Assembly (NCBI GenBank): GCA_026874595.1
Contig: CM049309.1
Coordinates: forward strand, 49,512,079-49,576,078
DNA from: Sipunculus nudus
Taxonomy: Eukaryota; Annelida; Sipuncula; Golfingiida; Sipunculidae
Length of the DNA: 64,000 nt
Direction: 5' to 3'
Part shown: in pieces, positions 12,001 through 21,766 of the stretch
Position numbering within the stretch: position 1 is the stretch's first letter
Layout: each line of letters opens with the position of its first letter
Notes under the pieces: generated by a model
The model's database searches: none
What the model was told of the DNA's origin: nothing
What the model saw: the letters and a program-made list of their open reading frames with translations, nothing else
Position numbers and translations under genes: made by a program

Positions 12001-14197
12001 GCAGAACATCCCGACTCTGGCCGCCACAGATCTGACCCTTTTTAAGTACAATGGGAACGATTACGTCACGTTCTGCAGCAATGTTACACGTGCAGGGTCA
12101 CGTGCTACCTATCGCTGGGATTTTCGATTGGATCGCTTTGCGCATGCGCCTGAAATGGATCTTCCAGTCGCCCGATGTCGTGCGGTAGACGCCCTGACAA
12201 CGGGAGGAGAGCTCTACGTAGCCTGTGGCGGCACCAGCAATGGCGCACTGCCTTACCAGGAAATGTACGATATAAATCGGGTAAAATCATCCCCAGCAAA
12301 AATCCATTCAGACCCATTAACCTGGTGTATCTTTCTATCTGAAGGTATATGCGTTTATGAAATTCACATTTATAAAAATATTTATGCAAATTCTAATTTT
12401 TAAAGGGTAAAATATTTTAGGCAACCATTAACAACAAACAATTTTTCAGTTGGCTAACATCAGAAAACATGAGAATATCTCGTTTAAAATTCAATTAAAT
12501 TTTTTTTTAATCAAATTTGAAAATAATGGTAGACAGAAACATGATAGATAAAAGTTTGAGATTTTATCATTTACATAATCAGTTAAAAAGAAGTTTGCAG
12601 TCAAAGGTTTAAAAATCTTAAAATTTTTCAGAATATTAAAATATCATAGAAATATTAATATGGCTTTATAAATACATATACCATTAAAACTTCGACCAAA
12701 TTTTAAAATGTTATATACCGTATGGGGTAATGTGTAATGTACATTTGAAAACTTTTGGATTGATTTTAAATTTTAAGAGGTTCGACCATTTATACTACCT
12801 TAAGCAACTATAGAAACAATGGGAGTGACAACAATGATTTAACAGAACACATTGACAGAGAAATATTTGTTCAAGTTTGGAATAAATATCCCTCATGATA
12901 ATTAATTTTGTTTTACAGTCATAGGATGTAAATTTCCACGACAATTTCATTTAAATTATCTTTTAAAATAATTAAAAAAAAACATAAAGGGTTTAAACAA
13001 CATATAAATGTGGTACGTATATTCATGTGTGCAGAACGAGACTGTGAACTGATATTAAATGTAAAGCATTTCAGAAGAGTTTAATTGTTACATTAGGGAA
13101 TAATCCTTGTTTTCAGGTCGACTGTCTTTTGGTACAATGAAACGTCTTCTCAGTTTGTGATACATCAGATATTATACACATACGCCACAACGGATGTAGG
13201 GTTTTTCAAGATGGGTAGCGGCGTATATTTACTGATCGGTAACGCCGCTCAAGACTCACTGGGGCAGAGAAACGCGCACCTGTACGAGCTCGATAGGGGG
13301 CGCTTCAGGCAACACCAGCTTATCAGAGCGATGGGCGTGGAAAGAATGCATGTCACGCCGGTGTCTCTGGACAAAGGTAACACTTCTTACGTCTATAGTA
13401 TAATCATTAAGCCTTCCCGCATTATGGAGATGAAACTTACAGAGGTTGTGTTTTTCTTTATCAATATTTGGGTAAATTTTAGGTGGATGCACTTTCGTAG
13501 GTCCTCCACAGTGTAAAACTTTCGAATACAAATGTCTTTTCCTTCTTATTCTTTCCGATGCCCGTGTTTGCTCTAGATCTTAGATATGACTGACTTTCAA
13601 AACTAACCTTTGGGCACAATATTAGTCAGCGGTCATGGATTTGCATATGATATTTTATTTTTCGACTTTGACCTAAATGCCAATGTCTGACACTCCGTGG
13701 CCGACTCAATTATCGCCCAGTTGTCCCCCCCCCCCAGTTATGATTTTGCGATTGCGAAAAACTAGTTTATACGAATATATATGTGGTAATAGGAGTTATA
13801 ACACTGTTAGAACTTGGTACAATGGGGCACATCACATCAACTCTTGTCACTATTATCCTGCTGTGACGTAATCTACAACAAATATCTTTCCCAATTCGTC
13901 GGCATAACGCCTGTCTCTGATTAAATCTAATGAAGTACGATATAGTTTTGTTAATAAAACACATTTGGAACATATTTGTTATTCTTTTCAGTATACTTGA
14001 CGATAGCAACATCCGGCGGGGATTCGGCCATTTACGGATGGAATTCAATGGAAACCAAGTTTGATACAGTATGGAAAGGGGACCCATCTCAAGATCTGAA
14101 GTTGTTCACAGCGACATCTGTCGCGGACGACGAGAAATTATTTCTAATTATGGTGCACAAAGATCCTGCAAAAACAGATATTTTCACCCTGGAATAG
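2188..14197 (+). CDS. Type II membrane protein with EAR/EPTP-repeat beta-propeller (7-exon gene, whole CDS span)
   Basis: The coding exons are 2188-2708, 3112-3255, 6058-6301, 9716-9865, 11999-12280, 13097-13376 and 13992-14197. Together they make 1827 nt, which is 609 codons including the TAG stop, and every junction phase agrees. Residues 1-173 are acidic, rich in D/E/S/T, and look disordered. Residues about 187-212 form one hydrophobic membrane segment, followed by about 390 residues of beta-rich repeats. The repeats show the EAR pattern, an aromatic-x-x-x-Q edge followed by strands such as 'LLVIANAG' and then 'SRVYRV' or 'STVFWYN'. EAR/EPTP propellers are known from LGI, TSPEAR and ADGRV1 proteins as extracellular interaction domains. 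There is no signal peptide, so the propeller is probably outside the cell with the acidic tail in the cytoplasm. The ligand is unknown. A 5' non-coding exon probably lies upstream. I am confident that exons C-G form one gene, and less sure of the acidic exon. Confidence 0.8.
2749..2805 (+). repeat. (AAT)n microsatellite
   Basis: Trinucleotide array with one interruption, about 40 bp after the exon A donor of the EAR-repeat gene. Confidence 0.95.
3045..3084 (+). repeat. (GA)n microsatellite before exon B
   Basis: Uninterrupted AG array of about 40 bp ending 27 nt before the exon B start. This puts a purine tract where a pyrimidine tract would normally be. Confidence 0.95.
3112..3255 (+). CDS. 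Exon B: transmembrane segment of the EAR-repeat protein
   Basis: The acceptor is 'gagtgttacag' and the donor AAAGG|gtaagt is strong. The 48 codons read LLEKKNSGC..., a hydrophobic run from WYCVIMTCVTLL through AIMLPIIMGG, then RTPIDELKG. There are basic residues (EKK) on the N-terminal side and a polar, acidic segment after the helix. This charge bias fits N-inside, C-outside (type II) topology. The exon ends in phase 2, matching exon C. A long (GA)n array ends 27 nt before the exon, where a pyrimidine tract would be expected. Confidence 0.75.
3256..6057 (+). other. Intron 2 of the EAR-repeat gene
   Basis: Begins gtaagtga and ends 'ttttctcatcag'. It holds the possible CAGTGGCG-type element and, at 5760-5840, sequence with 'tgtgaccttgaaaaa' of the dispersed-repeat type. 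Confidence 0.7.
3871..4925. repeat. Possible DNA-transposon pair of ends ('cagtggcggatccag')
   Basis: 'cagtggcggatccagagggg' at 3871 and 'cctcgattcgcccctgtgg' near 4880 resemble opposite ends of a common CAGTGGCG-type element. A related end ('cctggatacgccactgg') is at about 17104. The interior has no recognisable gene. The pairing is tentative. Confidence 0.35.
6058..6301 (+). CDS. Exon C: first EAR-type repeats
   Basis: The acceptor is 'tgttttctcatcag' and the donor ATACAA|gtaaga. The frame runs from phase 2 to phase 0. The translation begins RPPLLAIAGDSPVE and contains 'FGVLLHTTRYAILNVALG' and 'SGIYIWTSDGFKLIQ', the last matching the EAR repeat edge (I/VYxW...F...Q). This covers residues about 222-303, the start of the propeller just after the membrane segment. 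Confidence 0.75.
6375..6860. repeat. GGACTCGGACT-rich palindromic element
   Basis: Both ends are built from short units of the form 'ggactcgagtccggac' and 'ctcggacttg'. The left (6380-6460) and right (6725-6850) blocks surround an AT-rich centre. No ORF. Probably a non-autonomous DNA element. In intron 3 of the EAR-repeat gene. Confidence 0.55.
9060..9300 (+). repeat. Dispersed repeat family R2, copy 1
   Basis: It shares an ordered series of motifs with 28200-28470: 'acagtctacattttac', 'ggtcatatgcaaaacag', 'gagctgctgattggacga' and 'gatggctactcatg'. Divergence is substantial. Non-coding, in intron 3 of the EAR-repeat gene. Confidence 0.65.
9716..9865 (+). CDS. Exon D: EAR-type repeat
   Basis: The acceptor is 'gatttactttcag' and the donor CTTTG|gtaagt; the exon is exactly 50 codons in phase 0. 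The translation starts TIETDGAYAAVAFSV and includes 'KTLLVIANAGTGG' and 'SRVYRVNPGSEKL'. This is the clearest EAR signature in the protein: T-x-G/A, then a strand, then L-x-V/I-A-N, then S-x-V-Y. Residues about 304-353. Confidence 0.8.
9866..11998 (+). other. Intron 4 of the EAR-repeat gene
   Basis: Contains the complete pogo-type MITE. The rest is AT-rich without recognisable content. Confidence 0.7.
10514..11258. mobile_element. pogo/Tigger-type MITE, 745 bp, perfect 23-bp terminal inverted repeats
   Basis: 10514-10536 starts CAGTGAAACCTCGTTGTG and is the exact reverse complement of 11236-11258. Both ends are flanked by TA (10512-10513 and 11259-11260), the expected target-site duplication of Tc1/mariner/pogo elements. 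No transposase ORF is visible inside. It lies in intron 4 of the EAR-repeat gene. Sub-terminal 'ttcgacacaacc' and 'gttcgac' repeats are present. The perfect termini suggest recent activity. Confidence 0.88.
11999..12280 (+). CDS. Exon E: two EAR-type repeats
   Basis: The acceptor is 'ttctgttctgttcag' and the donor AATCGG|gtaaaa; the exon is 94 codons in phase 0. Two repeat units are visible. One spans 'LTLFKYNGNDYVTFCSNV' to 'ATYRWDFRLDRF'; the other spans 'CRAVDALTTGGELYVACGG' to 'YQEMYDINR'. It contains three cysteines, which could pair in an extracellular propeller. Base composition is clearly richer in GC and CpG than the flanking introns. Confidence 0.8.
12281..13991 (+). other. Introns 5 and 6 of the EAR-repeat gene (either side of exon F)
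   Basis: The introns are 12281-13096 and 13377-13991. AT-rich, with a short C-run near 13726. Nothing else seen. Confidence 0.7.
13097..13376 (+). CDS. Exon F: EAR-type repeats (acceptor choice decided by frame)
   Basis: The translation contains STVFWYNETSSQFVIHQIL, then 'VGFFKMGSGVYLLIGNAA', then 'AHLYELDRGRFRQHQLI', two typical EAR edges. The acceptor with the best pyrimidine tract ('ccttgttttcag', exon from 13117) gives a frame that stops after seven codons when joined to exon E. An AG 20 nt upstream ('ttacattag', exon from 13097) restores the frame and adds a seven-residue insert, GIILVFR. The exon ends AAAG|gtaaca in phase 1, as exon G requires. Confidence 0.7.
13992..14197 (+). CDS. 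Exon G: last EAR-type repeats and stop codon
   Basis: The acceptor is 'gttattcttttcag'. The frame gives VYLTIATSGGDSAIYGWN, then 'KLFTATSVADDEKLFLIMV', and ends TDIFTLE followed by TAG. The final strand would close the propeller. No strong AATAAA follows closely; a weak AATATA lies near 14250. Codon use and CpG content match exons D-F. Confidence 0.75.
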
Positions 14198-14433
14198 ATC
14201 CTTGGTGACACTTGTAAACTCTTTATAAAGGAAGCCCTTGATTATCAAGAATATAAATGATCATTTTTAGTATTCACCACCTACAGGTTATATATGTTAA
14301 GGACTATCACTTTAAGATTCTTAATAATCATACAAGTAGGAGCATAGGTTTGTTCACTTTTATACCAATGGCAGATTGATATTCCTATAAAAAATCAGTT
14401 GCCTATTTATATTTTATTGTTTTCACTAAGTAC

Positions 14434-14467
<34 letters not shown>

Positions 14468-14472
14468 GAGAG
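14434..14472 (+). repeat. (GA)n microsatellite
   Basis: GA array with one GG interruption, about 240 bp after the EAR-repeat gene stop codon. (CA)n and (GT)n arrays follow at about 14706-14720 and 14779-14802. Confidence 0.95.
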
Positions 14473-14579
14473 ATTCATCAATTTTTACATTCACTTATTC
14501 GGCCCATATTCTCGGGTTCATTCGTATATATATGACTGTACATATGTGAATATTTCTTGATGACGTTCCTGAATCCGCA

Positions 14580-14750
14580 TCATGTGCCGGATCCACACCC
14601 AAACTAATCTATTCTTCATTTGCCCACTCATAAATGTCTTGAAAATTTCATGAGATTCCGTTCATGATTGCGAGAGTTATGTTGTGAACAAACACAAAAA
14701 CACACCCACACACACACACGAAGGTGATAAACGCTTACCCTCCTGGCGGG
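14580..14750 (+). repeat. Dispersed repeat family R3, copy 1
   Basis: Contains 'ttgcgagagttatgttgtga' and 'acaaacacaaaaacacac' after a conserved 'gattccgttcatgat'. The reverse complement of this section recurs at 42765-42830. It resembles repeats common in bivalve DNA. Confidence 0.5.
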
Positions 14751-15893
14751 GGCAATTAATTATCTGAGCTGGTGAGAATGTGTGTGTGTGTGTGTGTGTG
14801 TGCGCGGTGCGTTAATTTAAGTTAGCTGCTGAACGTCTCAGGAAAATTTAGTCAATATAATTTAACATTTGGCACAGTGTTCCAGGAGATGGTCGTGAAG
14901 GTCGCGAAACAATCAAGTCAATTCGATCCGGGATCGACAGAGATATTTTATATCAGGGCCTCGGCAGCCTACGGGAGACATGCGGGGGATGGCCGCACAT
15001 CCCAAAATTTCATCCTTCTTTCCCAGGGTATTACTTGGAAGTTGCTTGAGTGGGGAGATCCTCTTGGGAACTGGCTTCAGGGTGAGCCGCTAAGCCAAGT
15101 ACCATGTTTAAGCGGGGCACCTCGTGCCTGCAGCCCAAATCGTCCATTCACCATGATCCGGGGCCAGCGCAGCGAAAGAAGGATGTCTGTTGTGTTTGCA
15201 AATTGAGATCGAAAGGGCCTTTCTGCCTCTAAATAACAACCATTTGTTACAATGAGATTTCGATCCTCTATTTTACTTAGCAGCTGTCTTAAATTCCCGC
15301 CGGTAGGAAAAACCACGGGACTGGTACAAGTGGAAGGTTGGCCTCGTGGGTCCTGTACTAAGGAGAAGCCAGCTCCGGCCGTGGTGAAAATGCTTAAACA
15401 ATCTATTGAGGTTTTATACTCATGATATATTCCAATCATTTTAATGCATTCCCATAAGAAAACCAGGTGAAGATTTAGGCAAAATTCTTAAAGAAATATA
15501 TTGTAATTTTTTTCCTCAAATAAAGCGGAATCTAATGGCAAAAATGCTACATTCTGTGTTTCATTTTTTTAAATTCACCCTCATATAAGTAACACCAACA
15601 TAAGTTAAACCATCCGTTATATGTGTTGTTTGTAAATTTTGTTAAAACATGACGCATACGAAATATAAAATTATGTATTGCTTACGGTTTTTTAAATAAA
15701 AATGTGAAAAAAGCGAATGAAATTCAGCACATTGTTTATAGGCAATTTTATTTATTCAAATCGTAATTTAGGAATTATCTGAGTTTAAGTATGCATTGCG
15801 TATTTTTACATCTTAGCAGAGTTAGATCAGTTATGTAGATATTATACACATATTGTCAACCACTACTTTTCGTAAATAGTTCTTTTGTTTTGT

Positions 15894-15898
<5 letters not shown>

Positions 15899-15945
<47 letters not shown>
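15899..15945. repeat. (AT)n microsatellite
   Basis: Pure AT array. Confidence 0.95.
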
Positions 15946-15949
<4 letters not shown>

Positions 15950-16289
15950 CATATGCTACATGTTATACTGATATGAGAAATAGTAATTTACATGAACACT
16001 CTGTGAGTATAACTAACGGTATAACCATATTTCGGCATGCGACCTGTGACATTCGGGTTTTAGTGTTAAGCAGTAGGAGACTCGGAGACGAGGGCGGGGG
16101 GACGTGATAAAAAAAATTCTCCAGAATCCTGAACAGCGACAGCAAAATCTGTCTGAGGGACGTGAGAGGCAAAATATTAAGCAGAACATCGCTTTCTTTG
16201 GACTACCCCATAATCTTCAAATTATAGTAGGATGGCGTTACTGATTAACAAAATTATATAAATATAGGACTATATATATGTATTGTTAA

Positions 16290-16665
16290 CGGGTGACATA
16301 AATGCGGACCGAACTAACTCGCTAGTGAAGCTTGCTTTTCTCTTGAAGCGATTGGAACGCGGGACATGTGCGCCACCGATATGGGTTCGAATCCCGGATC
16401 GGCCAAATGTTTTCCCCTGAGCAATTTGTGTTCGTATAACAAATGGAGGGCCCGTCTAAATACCGGCAAACTTTGTGGCGCGTGGAATGGTGGTCTAGTA
16501 ATTGGAAAATGACCATCTGGTTCACCAAAAGTGTGACTCCTGGGATAGTTAATCTTGTTCTGATACCAGAACGCTCTTGGGAAAGGGGGATGTTACGGGT
16601 CGGCATGGGTTCGAATCCCGGATCGATCCAATATTTTCCCCTGAGCAATTGATCTTCGTACCAAT
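16290..16665 (+). repeat. Composite tRNA-like (SINE-type) repeat, module-spacer-module, copy 1
   Basis: Two modules (16290-16440 and about 16575-16665) each contain a perfect polymerase III B-box-like GGTTCGAATCCCGGATCG and the downstream motif 'ttttcccctgagcaatt'. A spacer with 'agtgtgactcctgggatag' separates them. The same module-spacer-module order occurs at 37040-37430 on the other strand. Non-coding. Probably a tRNA-derived SINE dimer or part of a longer repeat. Confidence 0.7.
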
Positions 16666-19600
16666 ATATATATATATATGAAAACTTTGAATACTGAATA
16701 TCTGACTAACATTGAAATGGTTATAAAAAACCAATGGACAAGTCAGTCAAGGATAACTTATGTAAGAAATTAAGAGATACATACATTTAAATATTTGCAT
16801 TGCCTCTGTTAAGTTTAGAATATATATCAAATTCCTACTTTTATTGTTCCTATTTCTGAAAATGAATGGAAAACATTCCAGCCACGGCTGTAATCACTTG
16901 AATTTTTCACTTGTTAACGCGAATATGTGTAGGCAGTGTTAATAACATATATGTGAGTGGCGGAGTATAGGCATACATGTATATTTATATATAATATATA
17001 TGTGTGTGTATAACACGGTGAGAAAAAAGGCCCCCCCCCCCTCCCCTCCCCCGTCCTCACTCCCCTATTAAGAACTTTGGTGTTGCGCCTCTCATTTTTT
17101 TAATCCTGGATACGCCACTGGGTCCGAACCAGATGTGTCCTTTCTAAATATTCACGTAAGTTTATACCAACAGAAGATCATAACAGCTTTCTTTAGTAAT
17201 AGTATATCTCATAGAAAAACAAGAATCTTACAGTTATAGTAGTAGCTCATTAGTAGCTCCAGTTTCAAGAATTACTGTCAGTTATAGGACTTTTTTCTTG
17301 AGCTGATACGGAAGCCGCCTTGTGTGTATATAATGAAGTCAGTAACCACACAATGCCGGACCAGTGATGACGTCATACTTAACCGACAAACGAGGGCCCT
17401 CCTCTCCCACGAGAGGACGATCATCCTGACAGATACAAAAAAAAAGGAAACTAATTGACCAGGTTCTTCATAAAACTGCATCATATTGACACGGATTGAA
17501 CAGTGTCACGCTTTGATCGTGTAACGAGAACGAGAGCTTAGCGACTTTACTGGGCTATCTTGCCGCCAGGCGTTGAAGGGGTCCCAAGAGTGTGCTCATC
17601 AAAAGCGGTGTACTTTATGGAACCATTGTGTAGTTTAGATGCTAGTCAAGTCGCGCGCTGAACTATGTTCTACTTTCTGTCTTAATATAAACAACTTTTT
17701 TTTTGTCAGCCTACGCCATACTCATTCGGAATAATTCATATTGATTGCCGATTGTTATTTTTGTTTATCTACAAACTATCCCTGTCAACAATTTTTCACG
17801 GGCGATCTCGTTTTTAAAAGGGATAATAATTAAGCGAAATGTTATATTCCAAAGTTTCAATATAATTTAGTGCAAACAGTTCACTTTATCTGGGTCAGTT
17901 GTCCTTGTCTGCACAATAAGTGTTTTACTAAGCTAGTTGTAAGATAAAGGTCATATTTGAACACGTTAAATGATGTTTAACGTAAAGCAACATTTCCGTC
18001 AATAAAGTATCGCAGAAAAGAGTGAAGAAACTTTGGAAGTAATTTTGCTCAATCTAGACGTACGCTTTTAAAAGTGAGAGTTAACATAGCCGGTGCTGTA
18101 ATCAGGTTAAGAATTAAGTCAAATACCGGCTTACTCCGATCAGCATAGAATGAGGGAATTCCAATTAAAGCAAACCAGTGATGCATTACGGTTGTTACCG
18201 CATGGCCCCCAGGGCATAATAAAAACTAGTGAGACATCGCAGACCCACCAGTTTCCATTTATCATAATATGTCTCGCACTTTTCATTTGTGTCCAATTTA
18301 CACTCCGTTATCAGCTGAGCGTAGTGAGGTGAAATGTATTATTAAGCACGCGGCTGGTAATCTTTTGGATGGTGCTTATCAGAGCAGGCGGCACGCGGCT
18401 GAAGGAAACACTGATGACCCTAACACTAAAATGCAGACTTTCATATTTGGCAGCGGTAACCTGACGTGGAATGTAAGAGCTCTTTGCTAATATGATTTTT
18501 TTGGGTTTGAGTGCAAAGTCATGTTGGTCTAAATAGGGGGAACACGCCTAACAAGTAAAGATGGGATATTGACAGCTGACACTTGCCGATGCCATATAGA
18601 AATAGGAAGGCGCATCAAATGAACTATAGCGCGGCCTGTACCTATAGGCTGTCTGCGCACAGCTTTGAAGTGAGAGGAGGAAGATAGATTTTGAGTAAGC
18701 TGGCCCTCTGAGCTTCCTGACTTTATCATTGGTTATCCAACCCAAAACGCACAGTGTGACTGTGCCGAGACCAGTCGGTGTCAAACCGACCTTCTACACT
18801 CAGGGACCCCTTCAATAAATACCCGCAGATGCTAATTCACTGCACATTCTTAAAGCCTGTACACTCCAGCTACGTGAAATATTATGTAAACCATGAGTTT
18901 CACGGGGAATATTTTTTCTTATTTATTTATCTGACATTTTTACACAGGAGATTTACAACTGTATATCTATTAAATGATGAAAGGTAGATATTGAAGAATC
19001 AACGCAAACGTGGTGACCCCTGCGAGCGAACAATCAATCTTCTTATTTCCCTTGGTATCGTGAAGGGACTATTCTTGATACCCTAAACCTACAGGGGTTC
19101 CATGGTGTTCTATATCATCCGCCTTGGACCAAAATTCGCCAGACGTATTAACCTAATTCTTCCGGAGAGAAACGTTCAACAGGTTCAATTAAAACCAAAC
19201 TTATCATCTGTGAAGTATCAGTTCGGGTGACACAGAAGTTACGTTAGTAACTGTATATAGGTTATATTTGATAAAGTGTTGCCGATAAAGTTTTCGTATT
19301 AAATATATATGTCCACGTCTGTCAAGAAAGAAGACAATGCTATCTAAAAAACGTCTTTCAAAGTCCATTTTTTCTGTACTAATGAAGTGATTATATCATG
19401 TGAGTAATGTAATACTATAGTTCTCGAAGCTCGGCCACATATCCACTTCCATGAAAAATGTTCTGGTAGCTTGATAGTAAAATTCATGTTTACATATTGC
19501 AGAGAACATGACTTATTGCTGGACGTAATATTATTGTCATATATAATTAGTTATGTGACGCGAATAATATCAATACAAAATGTCTATACACCTAACACCA

Positions 19601-21065
19601 AAGAGTATAAATAGTATACCTACGAAAGTGAACTATTGTATTTCGGTTCTTAACTGAGACGACAATTAAAGGTTTGAGTTTGCAAGGGATATGTTTAAGA
19701 AATGTCCAACATGTGCAAGACTTAAGATAAAAGTTTGGTTTATTAAATAAATGTTAAAAGAATAAAGGTACGGTGGCGGAGGTATGAGCTCTCGGGGTGC
19801 TCTCTAGTCCCTGATCTGAAATGCATTTTCCATGAATGCGTCAGGTCCCATAAAATGAGCAATAGGCTGTCCATGAAATGTTACTGACAGTCATAATGGC
19901 GGGAATATGCTTCTACAAAACGATATATTACATATAAATGTCACCAAGTCCCTGGATATAAGCTTTTATTGTTCAGACACCCGGCAGGTGTCCGAGATAA
20001 ACCAGACACGGTGTTTATTAATTAGTCCTCAACACACACAACAGACACTGAGTGAAAGAAAACTTGATGGTTAGAGTATGCTGCAATTATGACCGTTTTA
20101 CAATTTTTCTTGTAAGAACTAGCAATTAATATGTTGTGTTGTTGCATACGTTACAATGCTTCAGATGCCAAGCTGAGCGTGTTTAAGGGGTATAAAGAAT
20201 ATTGAAAAAAGCTGCTTTCTTTCTAGACCTGCATTCGTATGCTTCTGTTGTATAAAGACGTTCCTCCCACACCATCCATGAAAACCAGCAATCCATCAAT
20301 CTATCTGGACAACAGTGGAAAAAATGAAGAGTGGCGCACATGTGTCACTGTTCCGACTTTATGACCCTTTCAGCTGTTTCATAATAATCAGCAACATATA
20401 AAACTGACATTAATTTGCAAGCGAGAAATCACGGCTTGTGATCATGGCAGGCCATAAAACCCGTAGTTTGGGTCTATATAAATTCATGCTTGCCTCCTGG
20501 ACCATGCGTTACTGGTTTAATTGGCGCTCCGAGGTTCTGCTACAGGCGTGGTCTGACGGGATGCTGTATCTTCCACCTGACAGCCTTTTGAACTCTCCCA
20601 TAAAAACCTTTCTAGTCTCGATCTGCCTATTTTCACGTATGTCATAAGTCATTTTCATATTCTGCAGTGTGTCGTCTGTGAGCGTGTTAACATTCTCCAA
20701 GATGTTGTGTTCTTTGCGGTTTGCTTTTTTCGCAGGAAGACTCTGGTAACACTTTTCCAAGCATAACCGGTTTTATGGAAAAATAAACACTTGTGGCAAG
20801 GGGCAAGATGAAAGCAGAGACGCTGTGTGAGGCAAGCAGAGAACCTGAGAAAATTTATGTTCCTGGGCTGGACTTGACTCATTCATCCTGGTAACAAGAC
20901 ACTCTAGTCCCCCGTGACTTCCTATGAATGACCCAGGAGCAGGCGGGCTGCATCACCTAACATAAAATCATAAACCATGAATCATAAACGATACTGTTCC
21001 ATGGGCTGCCACGAACGAAAAAGAATAGTTCCATTAGTGTCATCGCCCGCGCAATTATATATGAC

Positions 21066-21070
<5 letters not shown>
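16666..21070. other. Intergenic, no recognised gene
   Basis: A CAGTGGCG-type element end lies near 17104, with C-runs before it. 19770-19830 shares 'gcggaggtatg..gctct' motifs with 33510-33545. ORFs are short and unrecognised. Confidence 0.5.

Positions 21071-21114
<44 letters not shown>
21071..21114. repeat. (AT)n microsatellite abutting the left Penelope inverted repeat
   Basis: Pure AT array that ends exactly where the 74-bp inverted repeat begins. Confidence 0.95.
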
Positions 21115-21118
<4 letters not shown>

Positions 21119-21140
21119 CTGAAGAAAAACAACACTGTTA

Positions 21141-21188
21141 AATCACAACAGACTGTTTCACGGGATGCGACCCGATCATCAGGTGAAT
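21141..21188 (-). ncRNA. Hammerhead ribozyme motif (left pLTR, opposite orientation)
   Basis: This is the inverted counterpart of the right-hand motif, read on the minus strand. The core CTGATGA, stem II CGGG/CCCG, GAAA and the 3-bp stem III (ACA, loop GTC, TGT) are all kept, with U at position 17. Stem I is ATTCAC against GTGATT, with one mismatch. It is sense relative to the endonuclease ORF and lies downstream of it, whereas the right copy is antisense and upstream. Confidence 0.78.
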
Positions 21189-21766
21189 GTGGTTAGAATG
21201 AAGCTAACGGCGTGGTTTGAAAAGCCGAGACTTTACGAGATTACGAGATTATGCTTTGTGCGATTCGGGGCGAGGGGGGGGGGGAGGGGGCATGTGAAAG
21301 ACTGACACTGATCCTATTGTCCTCGGGTGCACAATAGGATTGGTCGGGGTACACGTGCGATACTGGAACATAACAGGGCAGGGCAAAGAGGTTATTCATT
21401 GTTGTAAATTTTATATATAATACAAAGATATATACCAGGATGCTCAATTAGCATATTGAACTGATTTCTAATAGGGTCTTGGAAGCAGTGAACATATCAG
21501 TAGTATACATATGATGTAAATACACATATACTATAAAAATAAACAATATACAAGGCAAATATACAATATAAAAGGCAAATATACTATACTATACTCATAC
21601 CAAATGCGATCCTCTCGGTAAACTCACCATGATGTAGTGGTAACGCCATGTCCCTCATCACTGCAAAGCAGTGAGAGAACAACTACCTGAACAGGTAAGT
21701 CTGCCCAGCGGGTCCTCGTGGGGGGGGGGGGGGGTTAAGGGGGCACGCTGAATATTAGTACGAATG

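Larger units (their letters stand above)
14198..16289. other. Region downstream of the EAR-repeat gene
   Basis: Holds (GA)n, (CA)n, (GT)n and (AT)n arrays and R3 copy 1. A GC-rich segment (14880-15440) is open in frames on both strands (109 and 120 codons), but neither peptide resembles a known family. It could be the 3' UTR or a fragment of an unidentified repeat. Confidence 0.5.

Noticed and set aside
12105-12389. Minus-strand ORF over exon E
   Set aside because: Antisense shadow of a real exon with correct splice sites on the plus strand.
14877-15439. Overlapping ORFs on both strands (109 and 120 codons)
   Set aside because: Both are open because the segment is GC-rich; neither peptide resembles a known protein. 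Kept only as a note on the region.
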